From Harenicola maris (GTDB lineage Bacteria; Pseudomonadota; Alphaproteobacteria; Rhodobacterales; Rhodobacteraceae), in contig JADQAZ010000001.1 of NCBI GenBank assembly GCA_018524345.1, forward strand, positions 992,001 through 1,056,000: 64,000 nt of DNA, written 5' to 3'. A program made the translations under genes and the position numbers. Positions 17,994 through 26,970 of this stretch are shown here, in pieces (the first letter of the stretch is position 1; each line of letters opens with the position of its first letter). The notes under the pieces are model-generated. The model searched no databases. It saw only the letters and a list, made by a program, of their open reading frames with translations, and was not told the origin of the DNA.

Positions 17994-18638
17994 ATGGACC
18001 TAAATTTCGCAACCATTGGCCTGCTTTTGCGCAAGACCATTGCCGAGCCCCGTCAGGCGGCGCGGGACCTGATGGGATTGAACCTTGGCCTTGGCCCCTC
18101 GTGGCAGGCCTTTGCCCTTGCTGTGGTGATGACGGTGCTGGTTGGGCAGGGTCTGGGGATGCTGTTGTCCTCTGGCGCGCCGGAGCAGACGGTGATCGCC
18201 ACGCCGCCGGGTGCGGATGGGTCGCAGTTGAACTTCAGCCTGACGATCACCCCTGTGATGGGGGCGATGATCCTTGGGTTGCTGCTTGTTTTCATGGTGT
18301 TTTGTGTGCATTGGATTGGCCGCGTCTTTGGCGGTCAGGGCCGGTTCGAGGATTCCCTTGTGGTCATGGCATGGCACCAGTTTGCGATGGTGGTGTTGCA
18401 GGTGGCGATGGTTTTGCTGATCACCTTGATCCCTGCGATGTCGGGCCTTGCGGTGACCATGATCCTTGTGGCCAACTTCATTCTGCTCTCGCTGTTTGTC
18501 ACTGAAATTCATGGGTTTTCCAGCCTGCCCAAGGTGTTTGCCATGATCATCGTCTCGATGCTGGTCGTGGCCTTTGCCCTGTCTCTTGTCATTTCGATAG
18601 CCCTTGTTGCCGCAGGGGTGGAGGTTCCGAATGCTTGA
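17994..18638 (+). CDS. YIP1-family membrane protein (second of pair)
   Basis: A 214-residue membrane protein with five or six hydrophobic segments and the N-terminal LLLRKTIAEPRQAARDLMGLNL motif common in alphaproteobacterial YIP1 proteins. The ATG at 17994 follows GGGAG. Its last eight bases overlap the start of sufS, so it is translationally coupled to the desulfurase. Function unknown; the coupling suggests it is made together with SufS. Confidence 0.78.
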   Translation: MDLNFATIGLLLRKTIAEPRQAARDLMGLNLGLGPSWQAFALAVVMTVLVGQGLGMLLSSGAPEQTVIATPPGADGSQLNFSLTITPVMGAMILGLLLVFMVFCVHWIGRVFGGQGRFEDSLVVMAWHQFAMVVLQVAMVLLITLIPAMSGLAVTMILVANFILLSLFVTEIHGFSSLPKVFAMIIVSMLVVAFALSLVISIALVAAGVEVPNA

Positions 18639-19851
18639 TATTCAAAAGGTCCGCGCCGATTTTCCGATCCTGTCGCGCGAGGTGAACGGGAAGCCTTTGG
18701 TCTATCTGGACAATGGCGCCTCGGCGCAGAAGCCGCTTGCGGTGATCGAGGCTGTGACCCGCGGTTATGCCGAGGAATATGCGAATGTTCACAGGGGCTT
18801 GCATTACCTTTCTAACCTCGCCACGGAAAAGTATGAGGCCGTGCGCGGCACGGTTGCGCGGTTCCTTGGGGCGGCGGATGAGGATGAGATCGTCTTTACC
18901 TCGGGCACGACCGAGGGGATCAATCTGGTCGCCCATAGCTGGGCCATGCCGCGCTTTGAGGCGGGGGATGAGGTTGTCCTGTCGGTGATGGAGCATCACG
19001 CCAATATCGTGCCATGGCATTTCCTGCGCGAGCGGCAAGGCGCGGTGTTGAAATGGGTGGATGTGGATGCGGTCGGCAACCTTGACCCGCAGGCCGTGAT
19101 TGACGCCATGGGGCCGAAGACCAAGCTGGTCGCGATTACCCATTGTTCCAATGTCTTGGGCACTGTTGTTGATGTAAAAACCATCGTTGAGGCGGCCCAT
19201 GCCCGCGGTATTGCGGTGCTGGTGGACGGGTCTCAGGCCTCTGTCCATATGCCGGTGAATGTGGATGAAATCGGCGCGGATTTCTATGCGATCACGGGGC
19301 ATAAGCTTTATGGGCCGTCCGGCTCTGGTGCGATTCACATTCGCCGCGAGCGGATGGAAGAGATGCGCCCCTTTATGGGCGGCGGTGATATGATCCGCGA
19401 GGTGCATCGCGATACGATCACCTACAATGACCCGCCGATGAAGTTCGAGGCCGGCACGCCGGGCATCGTGCAGCAGATCGGCATGGGCGTTGCGCTGGAA
19501 TATATGATGGACCTTGGGATGGAGAATATCGCCGCCCATGAGGCGGGCTTGCGCGACTATGCTGCGGCCAAGCTGCAGGGGGCGAACTGGTTGAATGTGC
19601 AGGGGCAGGTGCCTGATAAGGCTGCGATATTCTCGATCACCATGAACGGGTCGGCCCATGCGCATGATCTGTCCACCGTGCTGGACCGGCGCGGCATTGC
19701 CATTCGGGCGGGGCATCATTGTGCGCAGCCGCTGATGGAGCATCTGGGGGTGAGCGCGACGGCGCGGGCGAGCTTTGGCCTCTATAACACCCGCGAGGAG
19801 GTCGATGCGCTGATCTCCGGTCTTGAACTTTGCCATGAGCTTTTCGGTTAA
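18631..19851 (+). CDS. sufS: Cysteine desulfurase SufS (class II)
   Basis: PLP-dependent desulfurase that feeds sulfur to SufB. The 406-residue protein carries the PLP lysine in ITGHKLYGPSG and the class II persulfide cysteine in IRAGHHCAQPLM. EHHANIVPW and the SNVLG loop are typical SufS segments. The ATG at 18631 lies within the end of the YIP1 gene. No SufE, SufU, SufA or SufT gene follows; the operon ends at tRNA-Arg. Confidence 0.96.
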   Translation: MLDIQKVRADFPILSREVNGKPLVYLDNGASAQKPLAVIEAVTRGYAEEYANVHRGLHYLSNLATEKYEAVRGTVARFLGAADEDEIVFTSGTTEGINLVAHSWAMPRFEAGDEVVLSVMEHHANIVPWHFLRERQGAVLKWVDVDAVGNLDPQAVIDAMGPKTKLVAITHCSNVLGTVVDVKTIVEAAHARGIAVLVDGSQASVHMPVNVDEIGADFYAITGHKLYGPSGSGAIHIRRERMEEMRPFMGGGDMIREVHRDTITYNDPPMKFEAGTPGIVQQIGMGVALEYMMDLGMENIAAHEAGLRDYAAAKLQGANWLNVQGQVPDKAAIFSITMNGSAHAHDLSTVLDRRGIAIRAGHHCAQPLMEHLGVSATARASFGLYNTREEVDALISGLELCHELFG

Positions 19852-19895
19852 GGCCGATTGCGCATGGCATTTGCGGGCGCTATAGAACCCGCAAC

Positions 19896-19972
<77 letters not shown>

Positions 19973-20012
19973 ACTTTCCTTATCGTTTTCCAAAACAGAA
20001 GAACCCTGATGT

Positions 20013-20042
20013 CGCCCGCGCCCTTCGTGTTGCGGGCGTTTT
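20013..20042 (+). terminator. Terminator after tRNA-Arg / suf operon
   Basis: CGCCCGC (20013-20019) pairs with GCGGGCG (20032-20038) around a twelve-base loop, followed by TTTT. It is placed to end the tRNA transcript and any read-through from suf. Confidence 0.75.
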
Positions 20043-20087
20043 GCTGTGCGCGGCTATCGGTGGCTGCCGTTGGGGCAGGATTTGGTT

Positions 20088-20131
20088 TTGACAGGGGCGG
20101 AGATTGTTTATATTGATTAGGACAAATTTGT
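20088..20131 (+). promoter_or_regulatory. Candidate sigma-70 promoter and palindrome before the MFS operon
   Basis: TTGACA (20088-20093) and TATTGA (20111-20116) are separated by 17 bases. The palindrome ACAAATTTGT at 20122-20131 overlaps the expected transcription start and could be an operator. The MFS start codon is 18 bases further on. Confidence 0.5.
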
Positions 20132-20148
20132 AGGAACATAATGACCCG

Positions 20149-21333
20149 ATGACTCGTGCCTCGCGCCTTAGCTTCGATATCGAAGGGGATGGACCCTATG
20201 TCCTTGCCCATGGGGCGGCGCAGCTTTGTCTTTGGTCGGCCTTCTATTATGTGCTGCCTGCGCTTTCCGCGCCGATCGTGAAGCAGACGGGCTGGCCGCT
20301 GGAGCATGTGACCTGGACCTATACCTTTGCTTTCCTTGTCTGGGCGCTCTGCGCGCCATTGGTCGGGATCGGCGTTGATCGCGGCCATGGGCGGCGGCAG
20401 ATGCAGGTCGGCGGCTTGCTGGGGGCGGGGGTATTGGTCTGCCTGTCGCTGGTGCAGGATCGCTGGATGTTCAGCGCGCTGGTGCTGCTGCTTGGGGTGT
20501 CCATGGCGGCGACGCTGTATGATCCGTGTTTTTCGATGATGATGCGGCGGCTGAGAGCGCGGGGGGCGGATGCGGTGGCCTCTGTCACCTTGATCGCCGG
20601 ATTCGCGACGCTGCTGAGCTTTCCAGCGGTGCAGGGGTTGATGGGCGTCATGGGCTGGCAGCAGATCGTCTTGGTCTTTGCCGCTTTGGCGGTTCTGGGG
20701 GTTGTTTTGCTGCCCAAAGAGGCGGGGGGCGTGGCGCCTGCGGTGTCGCATCCTGCGCCGAGCCTGCGGATCGGGCGGGGGCCTGCGCTGATTGCGCTGG
20801 CTTTCGGCTTGGTGATGCTAGGTCACGGGATGCTGTTGTTTTTGCTGCCTGTGGTGCTTGCCGGGTCGGGCGGGGGCGTTGTTCTGGCGCTGGCGATCTT
20901 GGGGCCGGCGCAGATTGCGGGGCGGCTGGCGTGGCGGGCTTTTGGGCCGCGTAGCCCCTCGGCCGCGGCGGCGCTGGTTCTGTTCGGGGTGCTGTGCCTG
21001 CCGCCCCTGATCCTTGGCGGCTTTGGGCCGATGCGCGGTGTGGTTTACGGGGCCTTGGCCCTGCAGGGGGCCTGTTACGGGGTGCATACGATCCTGCGGC
21101 CGATTCTGGCGCAGCAATATCTTGCGCCTGACAGGCTTGGGCGCGGGCTTGGCGGGGTGGCCATGGTCGGGCTGTTGATGATGGCCTTTGGCCCTGCCTT
21201 GGGCGGGGTGATCTGGGGCATGGCGGGGTTTGGCGGTTTGATGGTGGCGGTTCTGGCCTTGAACCTTTGCGCCTTTGGTGTTGGCTTGGCGCTTCTGGGT
21301 GTGCGGCCCTTGGGGGTGTCTGATGGTGTTTGA
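20149..21333 (+). CDS. Major facilitator superfamily transporter
   Basis: A 394-residue protein with about twelve hydrophobic helices and the MFS loop 2-3 region (PLVGIGVDRGHGRRQMQ, a GxxxDRxGRR-like motif). It is probably an inner-membrane importer. It leads a four-gene operon with a thiolase-like protein, a DUF35 protein and an acyl-CoA synthetase, so its substrate is probably a carboxylic acid that the synthetase activates. The last 11 bases overlap the next gene. Confidence 0.88.
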   Translation: MTRASRLSFDIEGDGPYVLAHGAAQLCLWSAFYYVLPALSAPIVKQTGWPLEHVTWTYTFAFLVWALCAPLVGIGVDRGHGRRQMQVGGLLGAGVLVCLSLVQDRWMFSALVLLLGVSMAATLYDPCFSMMMRRLRARGADAVASVTLIAGFATLLSFPAVQGLMGVMGWQQIVLVFAALAVLGVVLLPKEAGGVAPAVSHPAPSLRIGRGPALIALAFGLVMLGHGMLLFLLPVVLAGSGGGVVLALAILGPAQIAGRLAWRAFGPRSPSAAAALVLFGVLCLPPLILGGFGPMRGVVYGALALQGACYGVHTILRPILAQQYLAPDRLGRGLGGVAMVGLLMMAFGPALGGVIWGMAGFGGLMVAVLALNLCAFGVGLALLGVRPLGVSDGV

Positions 21334-22474
21334 TGTGGCGATTGCGGGCGGGGCGATGACGCCCTTTAACCGGCGCAAGGACGGCAGCAGTTGGCGCGAT
21401 TGGGCGCGGGCGGCGGCGGGCGCGGCGCTGCGGGATGCGGGGCTTCAGGCCGCGGATATTGACGCCTTGGTCGTGGCCTCGGAGAGCGATTTTTTCACAT
21501 TGCAGTTGAACCCCGCGGCCCTGCTGGCGGATGAATGCGGCCTGACGGGCGTGGCCGCGATGCGGGTGGAGGGGGGCGGTGCCTCCGGCCATCTGGCGGT
21601 GCAGGCGGGGGCGGCGCAGGTGGCGGCGGGCCTTGCGCGGCGGGTCATGGTTCTGGGGGTGGAGCCCTCGGCCTCGCATCTTGCGGGGGCGGATATCGGG
21701 GCGCTCTATTCGCTGTCTTTTGATGCATGGACCGACGGGATGACGGGTGTGGATAGCACCTCGCTTTATGCGCTGTCGGCACTGGCGTTTATGGAGCGCA
21801 GCGGGGCGGATCTGGCGGATTTTGCCGCCGTCGCCGTGCGGAACCGCGCCCATGCGCGGGCCAATGCCAATGCGCATTTGCCCTTGGATATTACGGCGGA
21901 GGATGTGGCCGCCTCGCCGGTGATTGCCGCGCCTTACCGGCGGCTGGATTGCTCGCCCCTGAGCGACGGGGCGGCGGCGGTGATCCTGTCGCGGGGGGCG
22001 GATGCGCCGGGGCGGGCGCGGCTTCGGGCTGTGGCCAGTGCGGCGGATAGGGTGCGCCTTGGGGAGCGTGCGGATGCTGGCGTCTTTGCGGGCAAGGCGC
22101 GGGCGGCGCAGCGGGCCTATGCCATGGCGGGGATCGGCGCGGAGGAGATCGGCGTGGCCGAGGTTTATGACAGTTATTCCGGTGCGCAGTTGCAGGGGCT
22201 TGAGGCCCTTGGGTTTGCGCCCGATGTGGTTGCGGCGGAGCGGGCCGGCGAGTTTGCGGCGGCGGGCCGCCTGCCTGTGAACCTGTCCGGCGGGTTGCTG
22301 GGGCAGGGCGCGCCTGTGGGGGCGACGGGGGTGGCGCAGGTTCTGACCGTGGCGCAGCAGCTTGAGGGGCGCTACGGCGGGCAAAGGCCCGCGCGGCCTG
22401 CGCGCTTTGGTCTTGTGGATACCCATGGCGGCATCGCGACCCTGAACGCGGTTAGCATTCTGGAGGCCCCATGA
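21323..22474 (+). CDS. Thiolase-like (SCP2/Ltp-type) protein lacking the catalytic Cys
   Basis: A 383-residue thiolase-fold protein. The site that normally holds the nucleophilic cysteine reads VEGGGASGH, with Gly in its place. The usual EVHD-C segment reads EVYDSYSG, with Tyr for His. The end keeps VNLSGGLLGQGAPVGATG. In steroid-degrading Ltp aldolases a Tyr is used and a DUF35 partner is required, and the next gene here is DUF35. A retro-aldol cleavage of a beta-hydroxyacyl-CoA is therefore more likely than thiolysis; this is inference. Confidence 0.85.
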   Translation: MVFDVAIAGGAMTPFNRRKDGSSWRDWARAAAGAALRDAGLQAADIDALVVASESDFFTLQLNPAALLADECGLTGVAAMRVEGGGASGHLAVQAGAAQVAAGLARRVMVLGVEPSASHLAGADIGALYSLSFDAWTDGMTGVDSTSLYALSALAFMERSGADLADFAAVAVRNRAHARANANAHLPLDITAEDVAASPVIAAPYRRLDCSPLSDGAAAVILSRGADAPGRARLRAVASAADRVRLGERADAGVFAGKARAAQRAYAMAGIGAEEIGVAEVYDSYSGAQLQGLEALGFAPDVVAAERAGEFAAAGRLPVNLSGGLLGQGAPVGATGVAQVLTVAQQLEGRYGGQRPARPARFGLVDTHGGIATLNAVSILEAP

Positions 22475-22851
22475 AGCGACAGGTGACCTTGGACTACACC
22501 CTGCCGGAGGGGGCGCTGCGCCCCTATTTCGAGGGGCTGCGCGAGGGGCGGGCCATGGCCAGCCACTGCGTGATCTGCGGCAGGGTTGCCTTTCCCGCAC
22601 GGGCGCAGTGCTGCGGCGCGGATGTGGAGTGGCGTGCCCTGAGCGGGCGGGCGCAGGTTGAGCGGCGCACGGACGGGGGCGGGCGCGGTTTTGCCCTCGT
22701 GCGGTTCGAGGGGGCGGATACGCGGGCGACCGTGGGGATCACCAACCCCGAGGCCAGTGCCGATGCCGGTGAGTTGACGATGAACACAGAGGGCGGGGCC
22801 GGGATATGGCTCACGCTGGATAGGGACCAAAAGGGAGGCCGAAATGTTTGA
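22471..22851 (+). CDS. DUF35 Zn-ribbon / OB-fold protein
   Basis: A 126-residue protein with an N-terminal helix, a rubredoxin-like zinc ribbon (CVICGRVAFPARAQCC at about residues 33-48) and an OB-fold. DUF35 proteins bind acyl-CoA and form complexes with thiolase-fold enzymes. Its ATG overlaps the thiolase stop (ATGA), and its end overlaps the acyl-CoA synthetase start by eight bases. The arrangement strongly suggests an obligate complex with the preceding protein. Confidence 0.9.
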   Translation: MKRQVTLDYTLPEGALRPYFEGLREGRAMASHCVICGRVAFPARAQCCGADVEWRALSGRAQVERRTDGGGRGFALVRFEGADTRATVGITNPEASADAGELTMNTEGGAGIWLTLDRDQKGGRNV

Positions 22852-24493
22852 GGGTTGGAGCGAGGCGCAGCTGGCGCATATTGGATTGGCGCGGGAAGGC
22901 GAGGGTGTTCGCATCGATATTCCGGACGACGCGAATATCTATCACATGACCGTCGGGGCGCAGATCAAGGCGGGCAAGCACGATGCGCCTGCGATGGTAT
23001 TTGAGGCACCTGATGGGGGGCTGCAGCGTTGGAGCTTTGGCGAGATCGACGCGCAGGCGACGGCCCTTGCCGCCGATTTGCGCGCGCGTGGATATGGGCG
23101 CGGCGATTTCATCGGCTTGCATACGGGCATGCGGCCCGAAACGGCGATTGCGCATATGGCGGTGTGCAAGCTGGGCGCGACGGCGGTGACCCTGTCGCAG
23201 CTCTATGGCCCCGATGCCTTGGCCCATGCGCTCAACCACTGCGAGGCGCGCTGTTTGCTGAGCACGGAGGCGGCTTGGGCGCCCCTGCGCGGGCGGGCGG
23301 CGGAGATGTTCCCGCATCTGGTGGATGTGCTGGTCTCGGAGAGCGCCGGTGAGGAGCCGGACCTGATCGGCGTGTTGCAGGGACCGGTGCCGGAGGATTT
23401 CGCGCCGGAGTACACCGGCGCCGATGATCCGGCGCTGTTGATGTATACCTCGGGCTCCACCGGCATGCCCAAGGGGATTTTGCACGGGCATCGGGTGCTG
23501 GCCTCTTACCGCCCCTCGATCAGCCTGTTTTTCAACCTGTCGATGGATGACGCGGATGCGGTCTTCTGGTCGCCCTCTGACTGGGCCTGGGTTGGGGGGC
23601 TGCTGGATATGCTCTTCCCTGCGTGGCTTGCGGGGCGTCCGGTGGTGACATCGGAGGCGCGGTTCAAGGCGGGGCCGGTTTATGAATTCATGGCGCGGCA
23701 TAGGGTGACCCATACCTTCCTTGCCCCCACGGCGATCAAGCGTCTGGCGGAGACGGCGGAGCCGCGCGCGGAGCATGACCTTGCCCTGCGGGTGATCTGT
23801 ACGGGGGGGGAGGCTTTGGCCTCGGAAACGCTGGCATGGGCCGAGGGCAAGCTGGGTGTGGTTTGCAATGAATTCTACGGCATGACCGAGGTGAACCATT
23901 TGATCGGGAACTGCGCCGCGCTTTATCCGCGCAAGCCGGGGTCCATGGGCATTGCCTATCCGGGCCATGACGTGCGCCTTGTGGATGATGCGGGCAATGA
24001 TGTGCCTGCGGGCGAGCAGGGGGAGATCGTGACGCCGAACACCGCGCCGACGCGTTACCTTGGCTATCTGCGCAATGAGGAGAAGGACGCCGAGCTGCGG
24101 CTGGGGGATTTCATGCGGACCCATGATTTGGCCGTGCGCGATGAGGAGGGGTATTTCTGGTATAAAGGACGCTCTGACGATCTGATCAAATCCTCGGGCT
24201 TCCGGATTGGTCCGGCGGAGATCGAGGAATGCCTTCTGGCTCATCCGGCGGTGGCCGAGGTGGGGGTGATCGGCAAGCCCGATGCCGACAGGGGCAGCAT
24301 CGTGAAGGCCTTTGTCCGGCTGGCGGCGGGGCATGAGGGGGATGCGGAGTTAAGCGACGCGCTGAAGTCACATGTGCGCGAGCGCCTTGCGCCTTATAAG
24401 GCGCCGCGCGAGATTGCCTATGTGGCGGATTTCGAGATGACCTCCTCTGGTAAAATCAACCGCCGTGCACTGCGCTCCGGTGAAATGACTTGA
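22844..24493 (+). CDS. AMP-dependent acyl-CoA synthetase
   Basis: A 549-residue adenylate-forming enzyme that activates a carboxylic acid to its CoA thioester through an acyl-AMP. It has the P-loop YTSGSTGMPKG, EFYGMTEVN (A5 motif), the A8 region KGRSDDLIKSSGFRIGP and the catalytic lysine of A10 in SSGKINRRALR. It resembles acetyl/medium-chain acyl-CoA synthetases. It is the last gene of the MFS/thiolase-like/DUF35 operon. Substrate cannot be read from sequence. Confidence 0.93.
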   Translation: MFEGWSEAQLAHIGLAREGEGVRIDIPDDANIYHMTVGAQIKAGKHDAPAMVFEAPDGGLQRWSFGEIDAQATALAADLRARGYGRGDFIGLHTGMRPETAIAHMAVCKLGATAVTLSQLYGPDALAHALNHCEARCLLSTEAAWAPLRGRAAEMFPHLVDVLVSESAGEEPDLIGVLQGPVPEDFAPEYTGADDPALLMYTSGSTGMPKGILHGHRVLASYRPSISLFFNLSMDDADAVFWSPSDWAWVGGLLDMLFPAWLAGRPVVTSEARFKAGPVYEFMARHRVTHTFLAPTAIKRLAETAEPRAEHDLALRVICTGGEALASETLAWAEGKLGVVCNEFYGMTEVNHLIGNCAALYPRKPGSMGIAYPGHDVRLVDDAGNDVPAGEQGEIVTPNTAPTRYLGYLRNEEKDAELRLGDFMRTHDLAVRDEEGYFWYKGRSDDLIKSSGFRIGPAEIEECLLAHPAVAEVGVIGKPDADRGSIVKAFVRLAAGHEGDAELSDALKSHVRERLAPYKAPREIAYVADFEMTSSGKINRRALRSGEMT

Positions 24494-24511
24494 GATAGGT
24501 GGTTGACTGGG

Positions 24512-24547
24512 CTTATTTGTTAATACAGATTGGTATTAACAAATAAG
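24512..24547. promoter_or_regulatory. Long palindromic operator upstream of the sugar operon
   Basis: CTTATTTGTTAATA (24512-24525) and its exact complement TATTAACAAATAAG (24534-24547) flank eight bases. The left arm plus spacer contains ATTTGTTAATACAGAT, a 15-of-16 match to the reverse complement of the site at 31630-31645. TTGACT lies just upstream (24504). It probably binds the GntR protein at 29414. Confidence 0.65.
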
Positions 24548-24570
24548 TGCCGCGATCATGGGGGGGAGCT

Positions 24571-25416
24571 ATGAAATTCGGAATTCACGCCGGTCTGTGG
24601 ATGAAAAAATGGGCGGATGATCCTGCGCCGATCTTTGCCAAGGTGGCAGAGCTGGGCTTTGACGGGGTCGAGCTGTCTCTGCTTGGCGTCGGGCGCGATC
24701 GCGCCGAGGCGATCGGGCGGCAGGCGGCGGATCTGGGGCTGGAGATGACCTGTTCCACCGGTCTTGGGCCGGAGGCGGACCCGACCAGCGCCGACGCCTC
24801 GGTGCGGGCCAATGGGCTGGCGGTTTTGACCGAAGCGATTGAGGTGACGCAGATGCTGGGCGCGCGCGGGCTGGCCGGTGTTGTTGCCGCGCCTTGGGGC
24901 GTGTTTGACCCCGCGAACAAGGGGGCGCGGGCCGAGCGGGCGGCGCAGACCCTTGGGCAGCTGGACGCGGTGCTGGAGGCCTGTGACGTGACCCTCGGGA
25001 TCGAGGCGCTGAACCGGTTCGAGAGCGATCTGACCTCCACCGCCGCGGAGACCTGCGCCATTGCGCGGGCCACAGGATCACAGCGGATCGGGGTTTTGCT
25101 GGACAGTTTCCACATGAATATCGAGGAAAAGCGCCCTGATGCCGCCATTCGCGCGGCGGGCGAGACGCTTGTGCATTACCATGTCTCCGACAATGACCGG
25201 GGCGTTCCGGGCAGCGGGCGCTATGACTTTCCCGCCGATGCGCAGGCGCTGCGCGAGATCGGCTATGACGGCTGGGTCGTGGCGGAGATGTTCGTCATGG
25301 CGGGCAATCCGGCCAGTGCGGATTTGAACATCTGGCGCGATATCGAACCTGACCCGACGCAGGCCGCGCGCGAGACTTTGACCTATCTGAAAGAGGTGTT
25401 CGGCAATGCAGGCTGA
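24571..25416 (+). CDS. Sugar phosphate isomerase / ketose 3-epimerase-like TIM barrel
   Basis: A 281-residue AP-endonuclease-2-like TIM barrel. The four metal ligands of the tagatose/psicose 3-epimerase family are recognisable: Glu145 (GIEALNRFE), Asp178 (LLDSFHMN), His204 (HYHVSDNDRG) and Glu239 (VVAEMFV). The DNDRGVPGSG loop is a hallmark of that family. ATG at 24571 follows GGGGGGAG. It opens the catabolic operon directly after the operator. Epimerisation or isomerisation of a ketose or ketose phosphate is expected. Confidence 0.85.
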   Translation: MKFGIHAGLWMKKWADDPAPIFAKVAELGFDGVELSLLGVGRDRAEAIGRQAADLGLEMTCSTGLGPEADPTSADASVRANGLAVLTEAIEVTQMLGARGLAGVVAAPWGVFDPANKGARAERAAQTLGQLDAVLEACDVTLGIEALNRFESDLTSTAAETCAIARATGSQRIGVLLDSFHMNIEEKRPDAAIRAAGETLVHYHVSDNDRGVPGSGRYDFPADAQALREIGYDGWVVAEMFVMAGNPASADLNIWRDIEPDPTQAARETLTYLKEVFGNAG

Positions 25417-25951
25417 TCTGTTTTTCAAGCGCCTTCTGGCGCGATTCGAGGGGGAAAAAGCCCGTCTGGACGCTTTGGATGCCGCCGTTGGGGATGGCGA
25501 TCACGGCACGACAATGCTGCGCGGGTTGACCCGTGCGGCGCAGGCCGAGGCCGGGCGGCGGGCCAAGGCCTTTATGCGGGCCTCTGGCGGGGCCTCTGGC
25601 ACGCTGTTCGGGTTGATCCTGATTGCGATCGAGGCCCATCTGGACGAGGGCGCGCCGCTTGGTGCGGGGCTTGCCACCGCCTGCGAACGCATTTGCGATC
25701 TGGGTGAGGTGAAGGTGGGCGACAAGAGCATGGTCGATGCTCTGGCGCCTGGGGCCGAGGCCCTTGAGGGCGGCGATCTTGATGCGGCCATTGCCGCCGC
25801 AGAGGCGGGGCGCGACAGCACCAAGGACCTGCGCGCGCGGCGGGGCCGCTCGCAATATGTCGAGGATGGCGGCAGGGGGCATATCGACCCCGGGTCTGTC
25901 TCTGTCGTGATGTTTCTGGAAACCCTTCGTGATTTGGGGGCAGCCTCTTGA
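25406..25951 (+). CDS. Dihydroxyacetone kinase-type nucleotide subunit (DhaL)
   Basis: A 181-residue helical-barrel subunit that holds the nucleotide. Conserved aspartates lie in AAVGDGDHGTTM, GGASGTLFG contacts the nucleotide, and KVGDKSMVDAL and GHIDPGSVS complete the DhaL pattern. It overlaps the epimerase gene by 11 bases and DhaK by four. There is no DhaM phosphocarrier gene, so ATP use is possible, as in the tetrulose kinases described in mycobacteria. Confidence 0.92.
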   Translation: MQADLFFKRLLARFEGEKARLDALDAAVGDGDHGTTMLRGLTRAAQAEAGRRAKAFMRASGGASGTLFGLILIAIEAHLDEGAPLGAGLATACERICDLGEVKVGDKSMVDALAPGAEALEGGDLDAAIAAAEAGRDSTKDLRARRGRSQYVEDGGRGHIDPGSVSVVMFLETLRDLGAAS

Positions 25952-26970
25952 AAAAGCTATTTAACTCAGCCGAGACCATGGTCGACGATATGCTGGACGG
26001 GTTTGTCAGCGCCTATCCGCAGGTCAAGCGCGGGGTGCTTGATCCGCGGGTGATTGTCCGTGACGCCAATGCCAAGAACCCCGATGAAAAGGTGACTTTG
26101 CTGATTGGCAATGGCTCCGGCCATGAGCCGATTGCGATGGGGTTTGTGGGGCAGGGGCTGCTGGATGCCAATGTGGTGGGCGATGTCTTTGCCGCGCCCT
26201 CTGCCGATCTGATCCTTGACGGGATTGCCGAGGTGACGGGCAAGGCGGGGTCGATCCTGCTGATCTCGCAGCATTCGGGCGATATGATCAACGGGCGCGG
26301 CGCCACGATGATGGCGCAGGACGAGGGCATCAAGGTGCTGCCCCTGCCGATGTATGACGATATTTCCGCCGCCCCGCCGGAGCGCAAGCACGACAGGCGC
26401 GGTGCCCCCGGCACCATGTTCATCTATAAAATTTTGGGCGCGGCGGCCGAGGCCGGTATGGCGCTGGAGCCTCTCTTTGCCCTTGGCGAGGCGGTGCGCG
26501 ATCGCATCGTGACGCTGGCGGCGGCGGTGTCGCCCGGGGTGTCGCCCCTGACAGGCAAGCCGATGTTCACCCTGCCGGAGGATGAGATTTTCCTTGGCAT
26601 GGGCGTGCATGGAGAGCCGGGCGTGGGCCGCGTCAAGGTCGGCCCGGTGAAGGATTTGGTGCGCCTGATGGTGGACAAGTTGCTGGCGGACCGGCCCATT
26701 GCCAAGGGTGGGCGCGCCTGCGTCATCATCAATGGCATGGGCGGCACCACGATGATGGAGCAGCTGACCATCTGGAACGAGACCCGCGCCTATCTGGGTG
26801 AGCAGGGGATCGCGGGTATCGCGCCGATGATCGGCAGCTATGTCACCACGCAGGAGATGGGCGGTTTCTCGATCTCTTTGATGGAGCCCACGGAGGAGAT
26901 GCTCTCGCTGTGGTGCGCCCCCTCTGACACCCCCGCATTTCCCAACATACAATTTTCGCAAGAGGACTGA
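25948..26970 (+). CDS. Dihydroxyacetone kinase-type substrate subunit (DhaK)
   Basis: A 340-residue DAK1-domain protein. His221 in LGMGVHGEPG is the residue that binds the ketone covalently as a hemiaminal in DhaK, and GNGSGHEP (54-61) forms the phosphate-binding loop. The start is TTG overlapping the DhaL stop. With DhaL it should phosphorylate a short ketose at C1 (dihydroxyacetone, erythrulose or a pentulose). Its stop overlaps the aldolase start. Confidence 0.93.
   Translation: MKKLFNSAETMVDDMLDGFVSAYPQVKRGVLDPRVIVRDANAKNPDEKVTLLIGNGSGHEPIAMGFVGQGLLDANVVGDVFAAPSADLILDGIAEVTGKAGSILLISQHSGDMINGRGATMMAQDEGIKVLPLPMYDDISAAPPERKHDRRGAPGTMFIYKILGAAAEAGMALEPLFALGEAVRDRIVTLAAAVSPGVSPLTGKPMFTLPEDEIFLGMGVHGEPGVGRVKVGPVKDLVRLMVDKLLADRPIAKGGRACVIINGMGGTTMMEQLTIWNETRAYLGEQGIAGIAPMIGSYVTTQEMGGFSISLMEPTEEMLSLWCAPSDTPAFPNIQFSQED

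Noticed and set aside
20648-22600. 650-codon minus-strand frame opposite the MFS and thiolase-like genes
   Set aside because: Arg/Pro-rich translation without any domain, fully covered by conserved genes on the plus strand.
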